Shown here piece by piece: positions 57,987-64,000 of a stretch of 64,000 nt of DNA. This stretch comes from Isoetes taiwanensis (lineage: Eukaryota > Streptophyta > Lycopodiopsida > Isoetales > Isoetaceae): assembly GCA_021234155.1 (NCBI GenBank), contig JAJEKV010000028.1:7857421-7921420 (forward strand), given 5' to 3'. Each line of letters begins with the position of its first letter. Within the stretch, counting starts at the first letter, position 1. The position numbers were made by a program, and so were the translations under genes. Under the pieces are notes generated by a model. It saw only the letters and a program-made list of their open reading frames with translations. It was not told the origin of the DNA and did no database searches.

Positions 57987-60425
57987 AGCAGTATATTTGT
58001 TTTGCCAGATTAGGGCAAACACCCTTCTTGGAGTACCCTTTTCTTACTTACAGTAATCGCTTCAAACATCACATCAACGCTATCAAACTGGGTATTGCAG
58101 GATCCCATAAGATATAAGGATGCTTTTTCATGGCCTGTTTCTGTGCCTAAAAATCTGTTACTGTGGGAGCATGATTTGGGGTTCGTTTCCTTGAAGATAA
58201 GATCAGAGGGTGTATGTAAATAAGGTTGTGTTTCGTTGCTTGGAAGGGTGGTGGTACACTTCGGATCTGTGGCCTAAGCAACGGATTTGGGGGTGGGGCA
58301 AAGATACCCAGAACTTACGGTATATCTTCTAATAATTCAGATTGGTGGTGGGCACTTGGGATGTGGCTGGATAATTTTAACTTGGCTGCGTGGCTAGACA
58401 CAAACCTGTAGATGTTTATATAATTGGGTATGTTATAGCATATTGATTCGCCCTTGCAGTCTATCTTTTATTTCTTGCTGGGCAACATTACTTATGATAA
58501 GCATGACAAGGTAATGCCCAAGCATGGTAGCTTATTTACAGCTCATGAATCGTCTGTAAGAATTCCCATCCATTTTGATGGTATAGTCTACTGATGGCAG
58601 GGTTTTTGGAATTGGAGCTTGGATGAGCTTGCCCTATATGATTTTCCTGCGATGCTGAATGTAGCTTACTCTATGTCACGAAGTAAAATCAACTACATTG
58701 GCTACTCACAGGTCTTTATAACATATACTTTTTGTATCTATAGACTATTCTGATGCTACTTCCAATGTAGAGCACTGAAACTGTATTTGCAGCTTTATCG
58801 GAATAAAAGGTGTGATTCTGTTGATAAAGATGTCATGCTTGCGTCTGAGGCTTTCCAATAACATGATCCTTTTTTGCAATTATAGTTGTTTCTGCTTTCT
58901 CTTTGCTTCATGCTTGGATCTTTAAGAAGGTGTTCTTATTTTTATTTTTATGCTGGCAGATCATCATGGGGTCTGGCCTAGATGCTGACATCTGGAAAAA
59001 AAATTGAAAGAAGGATTGTAGTTCCTTTTGTCATTCTTGGACGATCTTAGTTCTTAGTTCCTCATAATGTTTTACCTGCCTTTGTTGCCAGAAGCATAAG
59101 CAAGTTGTGTAAAAGCCCTTAGTTCAAACTACTCTTGAGATGATTTGGACCATTTTCCACATTCTGATGCTCATCCCTATGCGATAATATTAGACAAAGT
59201 GATAATGTCTATTTATCACAATCTTAAAACATGAGTACACAAAAAAGAAGAAAAAAACACCAAAGAGTATGCTAGATCCTTACAATAGCAATAGACTCTG
59301 TGAGATTGTTTAGGAAAGCACAGTTGATTTAACTTTTAAACTTAAAAGGGCTGAACAATTGCCGTAAGAACAAAAAAAAAGTCACAATCTAATCTAAAAA
59401 GTTATCAAATGACCTCTACAACACATGAATAGCTTCTTACAACTTCTTCAATGCAAGGGGAAACAAGACATGTAAAAAAATGCAATATATATTCTATAGT
59501 TCTAACATACAATAAACTTAGACATTTGAAGACATGCACATAGTCTCAACAATCTAAAGTAGAATGAACACAAAATTCCGGTTACAAGTTTCCAACATTA
59601 GCCCAATGCTAAAAATGCCAACTTATCTCACCCCTTAGGTTTTTTGCTAGGCACCGTTGCTATAAGTACATAAAGACACACTACTTATGCTCTTTTTGCT
59701 TTAGCATCCATTTGGTCATACAACAAATTTTTGAGTAAGTTTGCATGTGTGAGAAAAGACCTCATCTCAATAAAGACCACGTATCGTTCACAGGTTCCCC
59801 AAGGATCATGGAAACAAGACTAAAGCTTCCCCTTTCTTCATATGGGCCCAAGCTTCCACAATTATACTTTATAGGCCTGTTGCACAAGAAAAAGAACTCC
59901 CCCCCTAAGTATTTAAGAGAGGCCAAAGCCCCATTACCCATTAGGCTATATTGAATAGTAACATTCAAATTACATGTTTAAACCAGTCTTAACTCACAAA
60001 AAATCTACTAAATCCAAAGAAACGACATGTATTTTTTTGTAATGTGGTTTTAACATGTTAAAGACCCCGATATACCCATGGTTTAAAAGTGATGGCATCC
60101 GATATTTATGGGGCTCCTCAAACTACTGGTAACACATTACTACCCCATTATTTGTGAACAATCACATGGAATGATCACAAAAGGTGAACAATCACATGTA
60201 AAGCAACGGTGGGCAATTTACTAGTAACATATAATATTGTAGAATATCAATTGAGATATTATAAAGTATTTATGCATATAACCAACAAAATCATAGGGAA
60301 AAAAAGTTTAATATGTTATAAGGTAATAACGGTTTAAAGAGCTTCCATCCTTCTGCAACCACATAGTTGTTATATCGTTAGCATAAGCTTTTTTAGTAAA
60401 TAATTACTTTTTTGGATTGTCCGAA
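57987..60425. other. No recognisable gene
   Basis: Downstream flank of the VQ gene, then AT-rich spacer. The first 500 bases could be its 3' untranslated region. Open frames near 58230 and 59750 show no known domain. Confidence 0.45.
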
Positions 60426-60427
60426 GG

Positions 60428-61107
60428 ATATACTCTAGGAATGGCAGTGAGGGCTCTGAAATATCTGCAGAACATTATAAATGGATCGTGGTGATTGCAA
60501 GACAAGCTGGGGTATCTACAGAATATGTTCTGAAGCAACAGATTGCATGGATTCAGTTGTTATGGTCTTCCGTTCCAAAATTTTGCTTCAATTTGGTTTG
60601 AATTTATGTTTAATCCAGCTTTACCATTTGGGTTCTTGCCTATTAGTTCAGGTTTTGGTTCCGAAATTGTTAAGCCTAAGCTTCTTTGTCATTTAAATCA
60701 GAAACGTTTTGGATCAGAACCCACTAGTTGGATTGATTTATCGGCTCACCAAAAACCCACACAAGATTTTCTTCTTGCCTTTGTATCTATATTGAGTTGG
60801 AGCGAATGTCCCGAAGATTAGATTGTAGTCGACGAAGCTTGCATCGAAAAAAATAGAATGGATTGAAGCTTGCATCAGATTGAAGAATGGGTTTTGGTGG
60901 ATTGGAGCTTACATCGGGATGCTCACATAGCACAACCATGGATTCCTTCTATTTTTTCCTTCCATCTATCTTTTTCTCTTTTATAAAAAATTGAGGCTTG
61001 CATTGGATTGTATCATACTGAATAGCCCATTGAAGCTCTATTTTTTTCCTTCCATCCGCCCCCCTCCCCTCCCCTTTTCATGCAGGCAATCATTTGTGCG
61101 ACAGCAC
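60428..61107 (+). repeat. Direct duplication, copy 1, about 680 bp
   Basis: It begins CTCTAGGAATGGCAGT and runs through CAAAATTTTGCTTCAATTT, GGTTCCGAAATTGTTAAGCC and TTGGAGCGAATGTCC to TTCATGCAGGCAA. The same order is repeated at 61328-62826. The copies differ moderately. Confidence 0.85.
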
Positions 61108-61327
61108 CTTGTCTTATCCACCCTTTGTGGGGTGTTTGTGGGGTTTTTTTTTGGGGGGATGGAGGGTGAGGGGAGGGCAGGAGGGGATTGGAGATACACA
61201 AAATGAAACATAGCAATAAGACAAATGATTAGTACAATACATGTCAAAATTGTGTCATACCAATCATATAATTTATTTCCTCCTATATGTAGTTGTTCAT
61301 TATTGACATGCAAGTAGAATGATGTCT

Positions 61328-62826
61328 ACTCTAGGAATGGTAGTTAGGTCCCTTGAATATCTGCAAAATGGTGGAGGTTGCAAGATAAGCTGGAATATCT
61401 ACAAAATATCCTTTGCAATAACAGAATGCATGGATTCAATTGTTCTTCTGCTTTTCCATTCCCCGGGGGATTCACCTTTGGTCAGCGTATAACCCATGAG
61501 AGTTCAACGGAGAGGTGTTTTTTGGACCATTTGCGTACGTATACTTAGGGGCAAGGAATAAATTACTAATTGCATATTTCTTATTAGCTAAAATGACTTT
61601 AGCTAAACTTGCTTGATATTAATCCCAAAATATTCTGTGGTTTAGCTAAACTCTACACATTTTTCCTCTCATACTTTCTAGCGTTTAACTAAATTAACCC
61701 AAGCATCATCCCAAAAATTTCTATGTTGTGGCCAACAAAAAATATTAAGTCAAATCACTATACTTCTTTTCAAATGTTTCCACTTATTTTAGTCATTTTC
61801 TGTGTGAAAACATTCGAAAATAATGCTAACTAGCAAAGTGTAGGACCCAAATTAATACATAATGCTAGAAACTAAACTACTAATCATATATTTCTTATAA
61901 ACTAGAATGATATTAGCTAAACTAGCCTGAAATTCATTCTAAAAGTTTCGACGGTTTAGCTAAACAATACCAAATTTCACTCTCTTACTTTCTAGCATTT
62001 GGCTAAAGAGCTCCAAAGTTGGTGCAGTCCCGAAAAAAGTTAGGCTAAAATTATTATTTTTTCCCAATTTTTTCCATTTACTTTAGCCAATTTTTTTTTG
62101 AAAATGTGCTAAAAAATCGCCAAATAAATAAGTTTAGCCCTTAAATTATTCCATGCTTAGGGGTTAGGGGTGTTTTTAGGCACTGATTTGGAGCAATATC
62201 TATACACAGAGGGGTCAAATTGCCTTTTAAAATTGCGTATACAAGGGGGGTTTTTTGCTACCTTCCGAACGCAGATGCCATACCCCCCTTATGTATAAGT
62301 GCACTCCCCGGGTTCCATTCCAAAATTTTGCTTCAATTTGCAATAATTTGGTTAAAAATTGTATTTCATCCACTTTTACAATTTGGGTTTTTGCCCATTG
62401 GTTCAAGTTTTTGGTTCCGAAGTTGTTAAGCCTAAATCGCTTTGTCATTTAGATCAGAAACATTTTGAATCAAAACCTATTAGTCAGATTAATTGATCCA
62501 CCCACCAAAAACTGCCTTTGTATCCATATTCAGTTGGAGCGAATATCCTGAAGATCAAATTGTAGCCGATGAAGATGGCATCGGAAAAATTAGAACAGAT
62601 TGAAACTTGCACCGGAATGAAGTTTGCATAGAATTGAAGAACGGATTGAAGCTTACATCAAAAAGCTCACACAACACAGCCATGAATTCCTTCTACATTT
62701 TCCTTCTATCTATTTTTTTGCCCTTTTATACAGATTGAAGCTTGCATCGGATTGAATAATTGACGCTCTATTTTTTTACTTGTTTGTTTTTTTTCCTCTT
62801 CATGCAGGCAACCCTTGACAGCAGCT
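61328..62826 (+). repeat. Direct duplication, copy 2, interrupted by a TIR element
   Basis: Same landmarks as 60428-61107, but split at TTCCATTCC (61454-61462 and 62313-62321) by an 850-bp insertion. Copy 1 shows the uninterrupted sequence (TTCCGTTCCAAAATTTTG), which fixes the insertion point. Confidence 0.85.
61463..62312. mobile_element. 850-bp TIR element with 9-bp TSD (Mutator-like)
   Basis: It starts CCGGGGGATTCACC and ends with the inverse of CCCGGGGAGTGCAC, flanked on both sides by TTCCATTCC. A 9-bp duplication is typical of Mutator-like elements. The interior is two diverged tandem units of about 300 bases (from about 61556 and 61852), each with TTAGCTAAAC(T) and TACTTTCTAGC(G/A)TTT. 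There is no transposase frame, so it is non-autonomous. A 165-bp deleted relative lies at 7605-7768. Confidence 0.8.
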
Positions 62827-64000
62827 TTTTTTTAGCATGCCAGCCCAACCAAGCCTACAACCTTTCTTGTGATTCTAAGCCATCCACGTCGCATCTCCAA
62901 CTCAGCCAAATATGGGGCGTCATATGTATCTACCATTAGATTTTTCTGTTTTGAGATCTAGGGTCACGAAAATTAGAAAAGCCCCCAAAAAATAACACAC
63001 GGAGATGGAGGAGCTACACTACAACTCGAGCTGTACCCTGCGTTTGCAAATCCATTCTAACAAGAAAAGAGTTGCATTTTTTTCCAAAAGCCTGGCCTTG
63101 TGTTGCCGTTATAGCCTTATCTGCCATCTCAGAAAACTGATGGATTTGCATGTGGTTTTTGGCAGTGTTCTAATCCTTGCTTTCTATTAGTATTCTAATC
63201 TTTCTATTTGTAAACTGGACCATTTTTTTGCCTCTTTTTATATTTTGCTCCAGCGGAAATCATTCCATAATTTCAATAAACCCCAAAAAATTAGAGGAAG
63301 TTTTATGCGAAGCGAGCTGAAGCAGCAATCCAAAGTGACCATAGCAGAAAAGCTTTGGAAGATAAGAGCTTGCCACTGTAGAGATAGCTTCAATCCACAA
63401 AATAGCCCGAGCTTCCTATTCTGCCCCTTAGAAGACCGATCCGGCTCTAATTCTCGGATTTTCAAGTGTATAGAGGCATATTTACAGTAAGCAAACTTTT
63501 ACAGACTTAGATTCATCCTGCAGATGAAGAGTTGGCGTATGAACACACAAAAAATGAACTAAGTAAATAAACATGATTTGAAGACCAGATTGTGTTGTAT
63601 CATGACGACCACCTATGAGTTTTTCTTACGACTCTTTTCTTCCTTGTTTATGGTAATTTTATTTTCTTTTATTTGTGTAGAAATTTGTCGAAATTTTATG
63701 TAATTAGGAGTCGGAAGAACCAAGTTGGAGATGTTTCTTGTCGGATTTGTTAGGAAAATTGTACCACCACCGACGGCCAGCCTTTAGATTTTCTAGGACA
63801 GTTGTACCTTTGCTCTAGGCTTGGTAGACATGGATTTGTCTCTATTTACATAGGTCTTTTTACATTTCATTTACTTTTCAATTGGATGGCCTAGATGCCC
63901 AATATTTGTCAAACTTAGATTTAAATAGCTCTGTAACTTTTATTCCACCAACCCTCTGGCTGTTTACACATAGCAGTAGAGTGACTTAGGATGGTTTAAA
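62827..64000. other. No recognisable gene
   Basis: AT-rich sequence with short open frames only, none with a recognisable domain. Confidence 0.5.

Noticed and set aside
1-64000. CRISPR arrays, bacterial operons or rRNA genes
   Set aside because: No regularly spaced repeats with unique spacers, no Shine-Dalgarno-led gene runs and no rRNA sequence; the window is plant nuclear DNA.

Overview
The window is nuclear DNA from a land plant. It is AT-rich, its genes carry GT-AG introns, and plant-only families are present: a PH-RCC1-FYVE-BRX (PRAF-type) protein, a VQ-motif protein, and pentatricopeptide repeat (PPR) remains. The mixture of transposon types, including a tyrosine recombinase and an unusual DDE transposase, suggests a non-flowering lineage such as a fern, lycophyte or bryophyte. 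That placement is an inference with low confidence.

Layout. At 1-9.6 kb there are decayed Ty1-copia remains, a large (GAGC)n/(AAACG)n low-complexity block, and copies of a retrotransposon 3' tail ending in simple repeats. At 10-30.5 kb there is a nest of transposons. An L1-like LINE fragment carries a hAT MITE with an 8-bp target duplication. A second LINE piece is followed by two pogo/CENP-B-like transposase copies lying head to head as a 4.2-kb inverted repeat. Next comes a 9.4-kb DNA transposon (18738-28156) with terminal inverted repeats and a TTTA duplication. Its unoccupied target site is preserved in a paralogous repeat at 11.8 kb, and a 2.07-kb LTR element with near-identical LTRs has inserted into its transposase gene. 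A third LINE piece carries the reverse transcriptase. At 31-36.5 kb lie a hAT transposase remnant and a Ty3/gypsy element lacking its reverse transcriptase.

The one clearly intact host gene is at 39608-43311: eight exons, all in phase, encoding a 953-residue PH-RCC1-FYVE-BRX protein. Immediately downstream, 45.7-49.1 kb holds an intron-containing tyrosine recombinase of Crypton type on the minus strand, bracketed by a 15-bp direct repeat. A palindromic MITE, a perfect 34-bp hairpin, a broken PPR gene (55.3-56.0 kb) and a small VQ-motif gene (57.7 kb) follow. The window ends in a direct duplication of about 0.65 kb, one copy of which carries an 850-bp TIR element with a 9-bp target duplication.

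Most coding material is transposon-derived and broken. The two most unusual items are the Crypton-like recombinase and the 9.4-kb transposon with its nested insertion and matching empty site.
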